Assembly (NCBI GenBank): GCA_030043215.1
Contig: JASHYG010000222.1
Span: 1 to 12,011, forward strand
DNA: 12,011 nucleotides
Origin: Gammaproteobacteria bacterium
Lineage (GTDB): Bacteria > Pseudomonadota > Gammaproteobacteria > Steroidobacterales > Steroidobacteraceae
Direction of reading: 5' to 3'
Shown here: one piece after another, positions 1 through 8,323 of the stretch
Layout: each line of letters opens with the position of its first letter
Position numbering within the stretch: position 1 is the stretch's first letter
Notes under the pieces: model-generated
The model's database searches: none
Told to the model about the DNA's origin: nothing
Seen by the model: only the letters and a program-made list of their open reading frames with translations
Position numbers and translations under genes: made by a program

Positions 1-332
1 ATCGCGCCCACCACCAGGCTCGAGCTCGGCGCGAGTCGCTCGTGCAGCTCGCGGTCCACGTCGAGGCGCCGGATGATGCGCAGGAGCAGGTAGGGGAGCA
101 CCAGTCCGCGGAACAGCGCCGTGAGGACCGCGATCATGTAGAGCTCGGGGTACCCGGCGTAGTAGCCGACGGCCGCCGAGAGCAGCGCGATGAGCCACGA
201 TTCCACCGCGAAGGCGATGAGGTATTCGTTGAGCCAGCGCGATCCGAGCATCACGAACGAGAGCAGCAGGCTCGTGATGGCGAGGAGGCTGAACAGCGAC
301 GCCGCGAGCGGCGGCAGGTGTGCGGCGAACAT
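1..332 (-). CDS. hyfE: Hydrogenase-4 component E-like membrane protein (partial)
   Basis: This is the N-terminal 110 residues of a hydrophobic protein whose C-terminal part lies beyond the left edge. Translation begins MFAAHLPPLAASLFSLLAIT and shows three hydrophobic stretches (about residues 5-30, 38-58 and 60-85). They are followed by a basic patch (LLLRIIRRLDVD) and the start of another hydrophobic segment. This resembles HyfE, a small integral membrane subunit of hydrogenase-4/formate-hydrogenlyase-type complexes, related to the NuoK side of complex I. The ATG lies two bases after the hyfC stop, and the end of hyfC supplies a GGGA ribosome-binding sequence, so the two genes are probably translationally coupled. 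hyfE following a hyfC-type gene supports the call. The family assignment rests on pattern, length and context because the gene is cut. Confidence 0.72.
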   Translation of the reverse strand, partial: MFAAHLPPLAASLFSLLAITSLLLSFVMLGSRWLNEYLIAFAVESWLIALLSAAVGYYAGYPELYMIAVLTALFRGLVLPYLLLRIIRRLDVDRELHERLAPSSSLVVGA

Positions 333-334
333 CC

Positions 335-1279
335 CTATCCCAGCTGATTGGCGACGATGGCGAGGATCGAGAGCAGGAACGAGGCGGCGAGCGGCTCCTG
401 GTAGCGGTAGTACCGCAGGCGCGATTGCGCAGTCTCGACGAAGACGACCGCCACCGCGACGATCAGGAACTTGAGGAACAGGCCCGCCGCGGCACCGAGA
501 GCCCCGAGCGCGAGTCCCCGGTACGAGAGCAGCCACGGAAGCAGCAGGACGTTGCAGAAAATGGTGTAGAGGATGAACTGCTTCATCGCCGAGGCCCACT
601 TGAGGAGCGCGAGGAGCGGACCTGAGTATTCGAGGATGCGCGCCTCATCGATCATGTATACCTCGATGTGCGTGCTCGAATGGATCGGCAGGCGATCGGT
701 CTCGACGAGCAGCAGGATGAAGAAGGCCGCGACCAGGAACAGGTGCGCGGCGCTCCAGTACACGGCCGGCTGCGCAACGAGCAGATGGTTGACGACGAAG
801 GGCAGCATTGCCTTGGCGAGCAGCGTGATGCCGACGAATACCAGGATGAGCGTCGGCTCCGCGAGGATGCCGAGCATCACCGCGCGCGAGGAGCCGATGC
901 CGCCATAGGCGCTGCCGGAATCGAGGCCGGCGAGGGTGACGAGGAAGGACCCGAGCGTGAGGATCAGGCCTCCTCCCAAGATGTCGCCCATGTTGGAGAG
1001 CGGCAGCGGAAAATTGGTCAGCACGGGGATCAGGATCGGAACCGTGAGCATGCACGTGAACGCGACGACCGGTGCGATCCAGTAGATGAAGCTCGCCGTC
1101 TGCGGCACCACGAGCTGCTTGTGGAACAGCTTCCACAGGTCGCGGTAGGGCTGGAAGATCCCCGGTCCCTGCGCCCGCTGCACCCGCTCCTCCCATTGCA
1201 GGATCACCCCCTGGAGCAGCGGGGAGAGGAGCAGAACCGTGAGGACCTGGGCGATCTGCAGGAGGATGTCGCGCGTCAC
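335..1279 (-). CDS. hyfC: Hydrogenase-4 component C / formate hydrogenlyase subunit 4-like (NuoH family)
   Basis: A 314-residue polytopic membrane protein, close to the usual 305-322 for HycD/HyfC. The start MTRDILLQIAQVLTVLLLSP aligns with the family N-terminus. It is followed by RAQGPGIFQPYRDLWKL (residues 35-51), LDSGSAYGGIGSSRAVMLG (119-137), and the loop with EVYMIDEARILEYSGP and a KW...MKQ segment, all typical of HycD/HyfC. In such complexes this subunit anchors the [NiFe]-hydrogenase-like peripheral arm, in the position NuoH has in complex I. The start is GTG with AAGG ten bases upstream; its GTG overlaps the TGA of a short upstream frame. A Glu that I recall at the SREAM position of the E. 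coli proteins is Ala133 here. No hyfB precedes it, unlike the E. coli hyf order. A fluoride riboswitch lies about 110 bases upstream. Confidence 0.88.
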   Translation of the reverse strand: MTRDILLQIAQVLTVLLLSPLLQGVILQWEERVQRAQGPGIFQPYRDLWKLFHKQLVVPQTASFIYWIAPVVAFTCMLTVPILIPVLTNFPLPLSNMGDILGGGLILTLGSFLVTLAGLDSGSAYGGIGSSRAVMLGILAEPTLILVFVGITLLAKAMLPFVVNHLLVAQPAVYWSAAHLFLVAAFFILLLVETDRLPIHSSTHIEVYMIDEARILEYSGPLLALLKWASAMKQFILYTIFCNVLLLPWLLSYRGLALGALGAAAGLFLKFLIVAVAVVFVETAQSRLRYYRYQEPLAASFLLSILAIVANQLG

Positions 1280-1350
1280 GGCACGGCAGCCTTCATGGCG
1301 CGGGCGCGCAGTAGGGCGGTCGGGCTTGAGCCAAGCTCGGTCATTCTCAA
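1276..1350 (-). CDS. Possible 24-residue leader peptide overlapping hyfC
   Basis: Within the hyfC 5' leader, a TTG codon (1348-1350) lies nine bases after a strong Shine-Dalgarno-like GGGAGGA (1360-1366). It opens a frame reading TTG-AGA-ATG-ACC and ending in the TGA that overlaps the hyfC GTG (GTGA). The peptide would be MRMTELGSSPTALLRARAMK plus four residues. Another start in the same frame is the ATG at 1342-1344. Overlapping stop and start codons are a common arrangement for translational coupling, so this could be how hyfC is translated under riboswitch control. The frame is short and has no recognisable motif; it may be chance. Confidence 0.25.
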   Translation of the reverse strand: MRMTELGSSPTALLRARAMKAAVP

Positions 1351-1386
1351 CGCTACCAATCCTCCCGCCGTGGCGAGAGCGGAATT

Positions 1387-1438
1387 GGTAGGCATCATTA
1401 GCCCCGATTGGCGGTTATGGGAGGAATGCCATCTCCCC
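1387..1438 (-). ncRNA. Fluoride riboswitch (crcB motif), copy 1, upstream of hyfC
   Basis: Read on the minus strand, GGGAGATGGCAT starts the element, followed by TTCCTCCC, then AACCGCC, then GGCTAATGATGCCTAC. The features of the crcB-motif aptamer are present. The pseudoknot pairs GGGAG with CTCCC, P1 pairs GGCAT with ATGCC, P3 pairs GCC with GGC, and the invariant-like GATG and GCTAATGA joining strands are in place. It begins about three bases after the predicted transcription start and precedes hyfC-hyfE. Confidence 0.88.
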
Positions 1439-1447
1439 TGAAAGGCC

Positions 1448-1476
1448 AATATACGGGGACCCGTAGAGGTCGGCAA
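1448..1476 (-). promoter_or_regulatory. Sigma70-type promoter for hyfC riboswitch transcript
   Basis: On the minus strand, -35 TTGCCG (1471-1476) and -10 TATATT (1448-1453) are separated by 17 bases. The predicted start, about seven bases after the -10 box, falls near 1441, immediately before aptamer copy 1 at 1438. This position strengthens both calls. Confidence 0.72.
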
Positions 1477-1492
1477 GAGCCGAGCGGCGCCT

Positions 1493-1537
1493 GCTCGCGA
1501 GGCTCGCGAGGCTTACGAGGCTTGCGAGGCTTGCGGC
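1493..1537. repeat. Five 9-bp direct repeats between divergent promoters
   Basis: Five consecutive 9-base units read GCTCGCGAG, GCTCGCGAG, GCTTACGAG, GCTTGCGAG and GCTTGCGGC. They lie midway between the two divergent riboswitch promoters (-35 boxes at 1471-1476 and 1566-1571). They could be a spacer made by slippage or a repeated protein-binding site; I see nothing that decides. Confidence 0.8.
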
Positions 1538-1565
1538 GGTCGTGATGCCGGCGGCAGCACCTGCC

Positions 1566-1594
1566 TTGCGCGCGTTTCCGCGGCCATCTACGAT
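1566..1594 (+). promoter_or_regulatory. Sigma70-type promoter for GTPase-ilvD riboswitch transcript
   Basis: -35 TTGCGC (1566-1571) and -10 TACGAT (1589-1594) are spaced by exactly 17 bases. The predicted start near 1601 is about five bases before aptamer copy 2 at 1606. Confidence 0.65.
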
Positions 1595-1605
1595 GCCTGG
1601 GCGCC

Positions 1606-1656
1606 GGGAGATGGCATCCTCCCTCACCGAACCGCCTGTTGGCTGATGACGCCTGG
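1606..1656 (+). ncRNA. Fluoride riboswitch (crcB motif), copy 2, upstream of dynamin-like GTPase
   Basis: The element reads GGGAGATGGCATCCTCCC, then CGAACCGCC, a TGTT loop, and GGCTGATGACGCCTGG. The pseudoknot pairs GGGAG (1606-1610) with CTCCC (1619-1623). P3 is GCC-TGTT-GGC. P1 pairs GGCAT with ACGCC, with one A-C mismatch. The layout matches the crcB-motif aptamer and copy 1, with a slightly longer joining strand before AACCGCC. An in-frame ATG inside GCTGATGAC (1646) could be mistaken for the gene start. Confidence 0.86.
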
Positions 1657-1681
1657 TCCGCTGTTACCATTGGGTGCCATC
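1610..1681 (+). promoter_or_regulatory. Probable translational expression platform of riboswitch copy 2
   Basis: GATGGCATCC (1610-1619), which holds the 5' strand of aptamer stem P1 and touches the pseudoknot strand, can pair with GGGTGCCATC (1672-1681). The alternative stem is 10 bp with a single G-U wobble. The second strand contains the only Shine-Dalgarno-like sequence (GGGTG) and ends right against the ATG at 1682. The two pairings exclude each other, so a fluoride-bound aptamer should free the ribosome-binding site. This is inferred from base pairing only. Confidence 0.6.
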
Positions 1682-3805
1682 ATGTTCAACGAGAGTCAGC
1701 AGCGCTATCTGGTGAGCAGGCTGCGGAGCATCGACGAGATGCTGACCGAGGCGGCGGATCGACTCGAGCCCGCCGACCGCGGGCAGGCTTTCATGGCGGT
1801 CAAGCCGGACGCGACGCCGGCCCAGCGCAAGGTGCTGGGCGACTATCTCGCGCAGCTGCGCTTTGCGCTGCGGCGGTTCATGCTCGCGCAGCAGCTGCGC
1901 GACGACCACAGGCCGACGAGTGCGCTGTGGTCCTTCCGCACCTCCGTCGAGTTTGCGCGCATTGCAGCCGAGGAGCTGCGTCCCAAGTATTGGCGCGGCT
2001 ATGGAGAGGTGGATGCGGAGTCGGCCGCCGCGGCCGACCGCTTCGCGGCGGATCTGACGACGCTGCTGCGCCGTATCGAGGATTACCTGCTGCGGGGCGA
2101 AGGCGGCAGCCTCGCCGCGCGGCTCTCCGAGCTCGCGGCCACGCGCGACGAGCTCAAGCTGTTGCGGGAGCTCGAGCGAATCATCTCCTCGCACGGCCTC
2201 ACGGAGCTGCGCGCCGCCCTCGAGGTGCTGGTGGACCGCGCGGCATCGCCTCGCTTCGAGATCGCGGTGTTCGGGCGCGTGAGCTCGGGGAAGTCGTCCC
2301 TGCTCAACTGGTGGCTCGGGCGGCCGCTGCTCCCGACCGGTGTCACGCCGGTGACGGCGGTGCCCACTCGCATCGTCCATGGCGACACCGCGCGAGCGCG
2401 GGTGAGGACGGCCTCGGGACTCCTCGACGTGCCGCTCGAGCAGCTCGACGCCTATGTGACCGAGGGAGGCAATCCCGGCAACTCCAAGCGGATCCTCGAC
2501 CTGCTCATCGAGGTTCCGGCGGAGCGGCTCCGCGGCGGAATTTGTTTGGTGGACACACCCGGGCTCGGGTCGCTCGCGACGGCCGGCGCAGCCCAGACGC
2601 TCGAGTACCTGCCGCGCTGCGATCTCGGCATCCTGCTCGTGGAGGCAGGCGCGCCGGTGAGCACCGAGGACGTCGATGTGGCGCGCGCGATCGTGGATAG
2701 CGGAAGCGATCTGATCCTCGTCGCGAGCAAGGCCGATCAGCTCTCGAGCGCCGATCTGGAGCAGGCAGTGGCGTACGTGAGAGAGCAGTTCCAGTCGCGG
2801 CTCGCCATCCCGATATCGCCACGCCCGGTGAGCAGCATCGGAGCCCACGCCGCGCTCGCCGCGGAGTGGTTCGAGCGCGATCTCTCACCAAGGCTCGCCC
2901 GGCATCGGGAGCAGGGGGCGCAAATCCTCAAGCGCAAGATCTCGGTGCTGCGGGAGTCCGTCATGGCCGTCCTCTCGGCGCGCCTCGCGCCGAGGGCGGG
3001 TGTGGCGCCGAAGGCCGGTGTGGCGCCGAGGGCTGGCGTGGCGCCGAGGGCCGCCCTGCGCGAGGGTATCGGCCAGATCCGCTCCGATCTCGAGCGGGCC
3101 CGATCGCAGCTCCTCGACTTGAGGATGCGGCTCACCGAATTCGCCTCCTCTGTGGTCGACGCCGCTGCCCGTGAGCTCGCGCGCTGTTGGCTCGGCGCCC
3201 CGCCGGAGGAGGAACGAGAGGAGCCGCAAGGAGACGCGCGAGGCCCGCCGTACGCAGAGGCGGCCATTTGCGAGCGCGTGGAGACCGCGATCGCACACCG
3301 CGCGGACGAGGCGGGCCATGCGGTCGGCCGCATGCTCGCCGACGTGCGGGAGGAGCTCGCGCGCGCGCTCGAGCAGAGCGGCATCGAGCGGGAATCGGCC
3401 GAGGAGCTCGCGCGGCCGAGAGGGCGGCCGATATTCGATCTGGCGGCGATTCCGAGGCTGCCGCGCTACGGGCGGCCCCGCTGGCTCCCGCGACTCTCGC
3501 TCCTGGTAAACCGTGCCGCCCGCCGCCGCATCCGCCGGACGATGCTCGCGGCCCTCGAGGCCCGGCTCGCCGCCCACGGTGAGGCCCTGTGCCACTGGGG
3601 AGCGAGATACCTCGATGAGCTCGAGCCGCGATTCGACGCCGCCATTGCGCTGTGCGAAAGTACCGAGAGATTCGAGACCGGCCCGTCGCTCGCGGCCGAG
3701 GCCGCAAGCGCTGTCCGGCGCGATCTCGAGCTGCTCGAGCGTTGGCCGTCGGATGCGGCGCCGCGCGAGCCGCTCGCATCGGCCGGCGGGGCACCACTTT
3801 CTTGA
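1682..3805 (+). CDS. Dynamin-like GTPase
   Basis: A 707-residue protein. An N-terminal helical region (about 1-190) precedes a GTPase domain with a P-loop GRVSSGKSS (198-206), a hydrophobic strand plus G3 DTPG (291-294), and G4-like SKAD (349-352, in place of NKxD). The rest is long, charged, probably helical sequence. It carries a repeated APRAGV stretch (about 436-459) and a basic patch RPRWLPR...RRRIRR (about 610-630) that could touch membrane. This architecture fits bacterial dynamin-family proteins, which remodel or protect membranes. The start at 1682 is chosen because upstream in-frame ATG 1646 lies inside the riboswitch and has no ribosome-binding site; GGGTG precedes 1682. The gene is followed after 14 bases by ilvD. 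The fold call is secure, the cellular role unknown. Confidence 0.82.
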   Translation: MFNESQQRYLVSRLRSIDEMLTEAADRLEPADRGQAFMAVKPDATPAQRKVLGDYLAQLRFALRRFMLAQQLRDDHRPTSALWSFRTSVEFARIAAEELRPKYWRGYGEVDAESAAAADRFAADLTTLLRRIEDYLLRGEGGSLAARLSELAATRDELKLLRELERIISSHGLTELRAALEVLVDRAASPRFEIAVFGRVSSGKSSLLNWWLGRPLLPTGVTPVTAVPTRIVHGDTARARVRTASGLLDVPLEQLDAYVTEGGNPGNSKRILDLLIEVPAERLRGGICLVDTPGLGSLATAGAAQTLEYLPRCDLGILLVEAGAPVSTEDVDVARAIVDSGSDLILVASKADQLSSADLEQAVAYVREQFQSRLAIPISPRPVSSIGAHAALAAEWFERDLSPRLARHREQGAQILKRKISVLRESVMAVLSARLAPRAGVAPKAGVAPRAGVAPRAALREGIGQIRSDLERARSQLLDLRMRLTEFASSVVDAAARELARCWLGAPPEEEREEPQGDARGPPYAEAAICERVETAIAHRADEAGHAVGRMLADVREELARALEQSGIERESAEELARPRGRPIFDLAAIPRLPRYGRPRWLPRLSLLVNRAARRRIRRTMLAALEARLAAHGEALCHWGARYLDELEPRFDAAIALCESTERFETGPSLAAEAASAVRRDLELLERWPSDAAPREPLASAGGAPLS
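2987..3055 (+). repeat. 18-bp in-frame tandem repeat in the GTPase gene
   Basis: The unit GCG-CCG-AGG-GCN-GGN-GTG occurs three times and then partially a fourth time (starts 2987, 3005, 3023, 3041), giving repeated [12 protein letters not shown] in the protein. Copies differ mostly at third positions. It lies after the GTPase domain and probably forms a flexible linker whose length could vary between strains. Confidence 0.85.
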
Positions 3806-3819
3806 CCGGAGAGCCTCAA

Positions 3820-5691
3820 GTGAAAGCGTACCGTTCCAGAACCACGACCCATGGCCGCAACATGGCGGGCGCGCGCGGGCTCTGGCGCGCGACAGGCATG
3901 AAGGACGAGGACTTCGGCAAGCCGATCATCGCCATCGCGAACTCCTTCACGCAATTCGTTCCGGGGCACGTGCACCTGCGCGACGTGGGCCGGCTCATCG
4001 CCCAGGAGATCGCCGATGCGGGAGGCGTCGGGCGGGAATTCAATACGATCGCCGTGGACGACGGCATCGCGATGGGCCACGACGGCATGCTCTACAGTCT
4101 GCCGTCGCGCGACCTGATCGCGGACTCCGTCGAGTACATGGTGAATGCCCACTGCGCGGATGCCCTGGTGTGCATCTCCAACTGCGACAAGATCACGCCC
4201 GGCATGCTGATCGCGGCGCTGCGGCTCAACATTCCGACCGTGTTCGTCTCGGGCGGTCCCATGGAGGCTGGGCGCGTCCGCTCGGCCACGGGCACCCGCT
4301 CGATCGACCTGATCGATGCCATGGTCGCCGCGGCCGACTCGAGCGTCTCCGACAGCGAGCTCACCGTGATCGAGCGGTCGGCCTGTCCCACGTGCGGGTC
4401 CTGCTCGGGCATGTTCACGGCCAACTCGATGAACTGCCTGGTGGAGGCGATCGGTCTCGCGCTTCCCGGCAACGGCACCGTCCTCGCGACACACGCGGAC
4501 CGCGAGCGGCTGATGCGCCGGGCGGGATCGCTCGTCACGGAGATCGCGCGCCGGCACTACGAGCAGGGCGACGACAGCGTTCTGCCCCGTTCGATCGCGA
4601 CTTTCGAGGCCTTCGAGAATGCGATGGCGCTCGATATTGCGATGGGCGGCTCCACGAACACGATCCTGCACCTGCTCGCAGCCGCCCATGCGGCTGACGT
4701 GGACTTCACCCTGCGGGACATCGATCGGCTGTCGCGGCGCGTCCCGAACCTCTGCAAGGTCGCGCCTTCCCGCTCGGACGTGCACCTCGAGGATGTGCAC
4801 AGGGCGGGGGGCGTCATGGCGATCGTCGGCGAGCTTGAGCGCGTGGGTCTCATCCATGGAGAGGTCCATACCGTTCACACCCGCTCACTCGAGGAGGCTC
4901 TCGGGCAGTGGGACGTTCGGCGCGAGCCGGACGCCTCGGTGGGAGAGTTCTATCGCGCGGCACCCGGCGGCGTGCGGACCGTGCAGCCGTTCAGCCAGTC
5001 GAAGCGCTATGCCTCGCTCGATGTCGACCGCCGCTCGGGAGTGATCCGCAGCGCGGAGCATGCATACAGCGCGGATGGTGGCCTCGCGGTGCTCTACGGC
5101 AACCTCGCGGAGGACGGGTGCATCGTGAAGACCGCCGGCGTCGATCCCTCGCTGCTCAAGTTCTCCGGCCGGGCACGGATCTGCGAGAGCCAGGAGGACG
5201 CCGTCGAGGCGATTCTCGGCGGCCGCATCCATCCCGGAGATGTAGTGGTCATTCGTTACGAGGGTCCGCGCGGCGGTCCGGGCATGCAGGAGATGCTGTA
5301 CCCAACGAGCTATTTGAAGGCGAAAGGCCTCGGCAAGGCCTGCGCGCTGATCACCGACGGGCGTTTCTCCGGCGGCACTTCCGGACTGTCTCTGTGCCAC
5401 GTGTCGCCGGAGGCGGCCGAGGGCGGAGCCATCGCACTGGTGGAGGAGGGCGATACGATCACGATCGACATCCCCGGCCGCGCCGTCACACTCGCCGTGG
5501 AGGACGCGGAGCTCGAGCGTCGGCGTGCGGCGATGATCTCGCGAGGCGCCGCCGCGTGGCATCCGGCGCAGCCGCGTCCACGACGGGTGTCGACAGCCCT
5601 GCAAGCCTACGCCGCGCTCACCACCAGCGCCGCTCGCGGGGCCGTGCGGGACCTCTCGCAGCTGAAGCCGAGAGCGCCGGAGAAGGCGTAA
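3820..5691 (+). CDS. ilvD: Dihydroxy-acid dehydratase
   Basis: A 623-residue enzyme (E. coli IlvD is 616) that dehydrates 2,3-dihydroxy-isovalerate and 2,3-dihydroxy-3-methylvalerate to the 2-oxoacids of valine and isoleucine synthesis, using an Fe-S cluster and Mg2+. It is near-identical to the family at [34 protein letters not shown] and VDDGIAMGH (79-87). The cluster/metal motif NCDKITPG contains Cys122 and Lys124, and [19 protein letters not shown] contains Cys195; [12 protein letters not shown] follows near the C-terminus. The GTG start is chosen because GGAGAG lies six bases upstream and the protein then matches the family N-terminus; a longer open frame runs back into the GTPase gene but is a shadow. 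It is the second gene of the unit behind riboswitch copy 2, so fluoride induction is likely but not shown. It may be a second copy beside a housekeeping ilvD elsewhere. Confidence 0.95.
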   Translation: MKAYRSRTTTHGRNMAGARGLWRATGMKDEDFGKPIIAIANSFTQFVPGHVHLRDVGRLIAQEIADAGGVGREFNTIAVDDGIAMGHDGMLYSLPSRDLIADSVEYMVNAHCADALVCISNCDKITPGMLIAALRLNIPTVFVSGGPMEAGRVRSATGTRSIDLIDAMVAAADSSVSDSELTVIERSACPTCGSCSGMFTANSMNCLVEAIGLALPGNGTVLATHADRERLMRRAGSLVTEIARRHYEQGDDSVLPRSIATFEAFENAMALDIAMGGSTNTILHLLAAAHAADVDFTLRDIDRLSRRVPNLCKVAPSRSDVHLEDVHRAGGVMAIVGELERVGLIHGEVHTVHTRSLEEALGQWDVRREPDASVGEFYRAAPGGVRTVQPFSQSKRYASLDVDRRSGVIRSAEHAYSADGGLAVLYGNLAEDGCIVKTAGVDPSLLKFSGRARICESQEDAVEAILGGRIHPGDVVVIRYEGPRGGPGMQEMLYPTSYLKAKGLGKACALITDGRFSGGTSGLSLCHVSPEAAEGGAIALVEEGDTITIDIPGRAVTLAVEDAELERRRAAMISRGAAAWHPAQPRPRRVSTALQAYAALTTSAARGAVRDLSQLKPRAPEKA

Positions 5692-5704
5692 CGGCTCACG
5701 CCGT
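5691..5704. terminator. Possible weak bidirectional terminator hairpin
   Basis: ACGGC-TCAC-GCCGT forms a 5-bp perfect stem over the last base of ilvD and the end of the convergent transporter gene, which stop only four bases apart. There is no T tract, so intrinsic termination is doubtful; it may only mark a convergent boundary. Confidence 0.25.
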
Positions 5705-6928
5705 CTCCGTGCGGCTCGCCGCCCGGCCGGCCGGGTGCCGGCGGCCGACCCAGGCGAAGATGGGTACGGCCGCGAGCTGGGTCGCGACGCAGAACGCGAT
5801 GGTCGCCCCGAGCGAATGGTCGTAGAGCGCCCCGATCGCCGCGCTGCCGAGGAACCAGAAGATTCCGTAGCCGGCCGTGAACAGTCCGAAGGCCGAGGCG
5901 CGCCGGTCCGCTCTCACGAGTGGCGCGACAGCAGCAGGGATGATGGATTCGTGGGCACCCATCCCGAGTCCCCAGACCGCCGCGCCGGCGAGCGCGATCC
6001 AGAAGCCGCCGAGGAACACGAGCGGCGCAAAGGCGGCCGCGACCACCGTGAGCGCGATGAGCACCTTGAAGCCGTGGCGGTCGAACAGGCGGCCGAGCAC
6101 GAGCGAGCCCGTGCCGCTCACGGCCATCGCGACGGAGTAGAAGACTGGAACCCAATCACGGGGCACGACGTGCCGGTGGCTCCAGTGATAGGCGATGAGA
6201 GGGTAGTCGGCAAAACCTGCCGCGACCAGCGCCGCGCCCGCGAGATACACCCAGTACAGATGCGGCAATCCCGCACTTCCAGTCCCCGGGGAGGTCGCGG
6301 GCTCCAGGTCCTGCGGGCGCGGGTAGATGCGGCGCGTGAGCAGGACGAGCGCGAGGTTTATGAGCGCGGGAATCAGCAGCACGGCGAAGGCCTGATGGTA
6401 GTCTCCGCGGCGGGTCAACACGGCGGCCACCACGAGCGGCCCCGTGAGCGCGCCGAGCTGATCGAGTCCCTCGTGCAGACCGAACGCCCAGCCGTAGCCG
6501 CCGATCTGATGTCCGGCGTGCGAGAGCATCACGTCGCGCGGCGGATTGCGGATCCCTTTGCCCACTCGCTCGAGGACGATGAGCACCGCGGCGCCGGGCC
6601 AGCCGCTCGTCAGCGCGAGGGCGGGTACCGCGAGCGTCTGCACCACGTAGCCGAAGATGGTGATCGGCCAGTACCGTCGAGTACTGTCGGCCCAGCGCCC
6701 GGAGACGAGCCGCAGGCCATAGCCCCCGAGCTCTCCGAGGCCCATCACGATCCCGATCGCCGTGGCGCTCGCGCCGAGAGATCCGAGATACGGACCGAGG
6801 ATGCTCCGCGATCCCTCGTACGTCGAGTCGGCGAAGAAGCTCAGCACCCCGAACATCAGCACGAACCGGAGCGCGCTCCGGCTCGTGATGCGATCGGCGC
6901 TCGTGGTCACGGGCTTCTCGTGCGACAA
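5696..6928 (-). CDS. Major facilitator superfamily transporter
   Basis: A 410-residue protein with about twelve hydrophobic segments, as expected for a 12-helix MFS permease. Family features are a GRWAD loop between helices 2 and 3, the loop ERVGKGIRNPPRDVMLS (about 116-132) after the fourth helix, a polar central loop near PRPQDLEPATSPG (about 208-220), and GRLFDRHG in the second half. The substrate cannot be predicted. The frame opens at TTG 6928 with AAGGA about twelve bases upstream; GTG 6910 is an alternative. It is the last gene of the minus-strand unit, 60 bases after enolase, and therefore probably under riboswitch copy 3. A fluoride or organic-anion exporter role is possible from context alone; it does not resemble CrcB/Fluc or CLC-type fluoride transporters. 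Confidence 0.82.
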   Translation of the reverse strand: MSHEKPVTTSADRITSRSALRFVLMFGVLSFFADSTYEGSRSILGPYLGSLGASATAIGIVMGLGELGGYGLRLVSGRWADSTRRYWPITIFGYVVQTLAVPALALTSGWPGAAVLIVLERVGKGIRNPPRDVMLSHAGHQIGGYGWAFGLHEGLDQLGALTGPLVVAAVLTRRGDYHQAFAVLLIPALINLALVLLTRRIYPRPQDLEPATSPGTGSAGLPHLYWVYLAGAALVAAGFADYPLIAYHWSHRHVVPRDWVPVFYSVAMAVSGTGSLVLGRLFDRHGFKVLIALTVVAAAFAPLVFLGGFWIALAGAAVWGLGMGAHESIIPAAVAPLVRADRRASAFGLFTAGYGIFWFLGSAAIGALYDHSLGATIAFCVATQLAAVPIFAWVGRRHPAGRAASRTETA

Positions 6929-6941
6929 ACGGGCGGGATGT

Positions 6942-6958
6942 CCTTCGTCCAGCGAAGG
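6942..6958 (-). other. Hairpin between enolase and transporter genes
   Basis: CCTTCG-CTGGA-CGAAGG is a perfect 6-bp stem in the 60-base gap. Its 3' arm contains the AAGG of the only Shine-Dalgarno-like sequence before the transporter. It could limit transporter translation or be an RNA processing or stability element. There is no T tract, so it is not an obvious terminator. Confidence 0.4.
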
Positions 6959-6988
6959 CTCGCGCCGGCTCCCAAGTGGTAGCGCCGC

Positions 6989-8323
<1,335 letters not shown>

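Noticed and set aside
335..1279. Calling the first complete gene nuoH of respiratory complex I
   Set aside because: The sequence matches HycD/HyfC signatures (RGPG-like loop, LDSGSAYGGIG, EYSGP) better, and a HyfE-like gene follows instead of nuoI.
1276..1476. 66-codon minus-strand frame before hyfC as a gene
   Set aside because: Its first two thirds run through the -10 box and the aptamer of copy 1; only the last 24 codons are kept as a possible leader peptide.
1378..1663. Imperfect 60-bp inverted repeat enclosing about 170 bases, resembling a miniature transposable element
   Set aside because: The two arms are two fluoride aptamers in opposite orientation; their shared bases are the conserved motif positions, and no target-site duplication is seen.
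1398..1670. Minus-strand frames with RKPRKPREPRE or SLASL repeats
   Set aside because: The repetition comes from the 9-bp DNA repeat; the frames cross promoters and riboswitches and have no start context.
3652..3819. N-terminal extension of ilvD into the GTPase gene
   Set aside because: The extra 56 residues are arginine-rich shadow sequence; the family N-terminus begins at GTG 3820, which has a ribosome-binding site.
3466..4878. Long minus-strand open frame opposite the GTPase gene and ilvD
   Set aside because: It is an antisense shadow in GC-rich DNA, Arg/His/Asp-rich and without motifs, opposite two confidently identified genes.
5735..6982. Long plus-strand open frame opposite the MFS gene
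   Set aside because: Composition is typical of an antisense shadow, and the other strand encodes a clear 12-helix permease.
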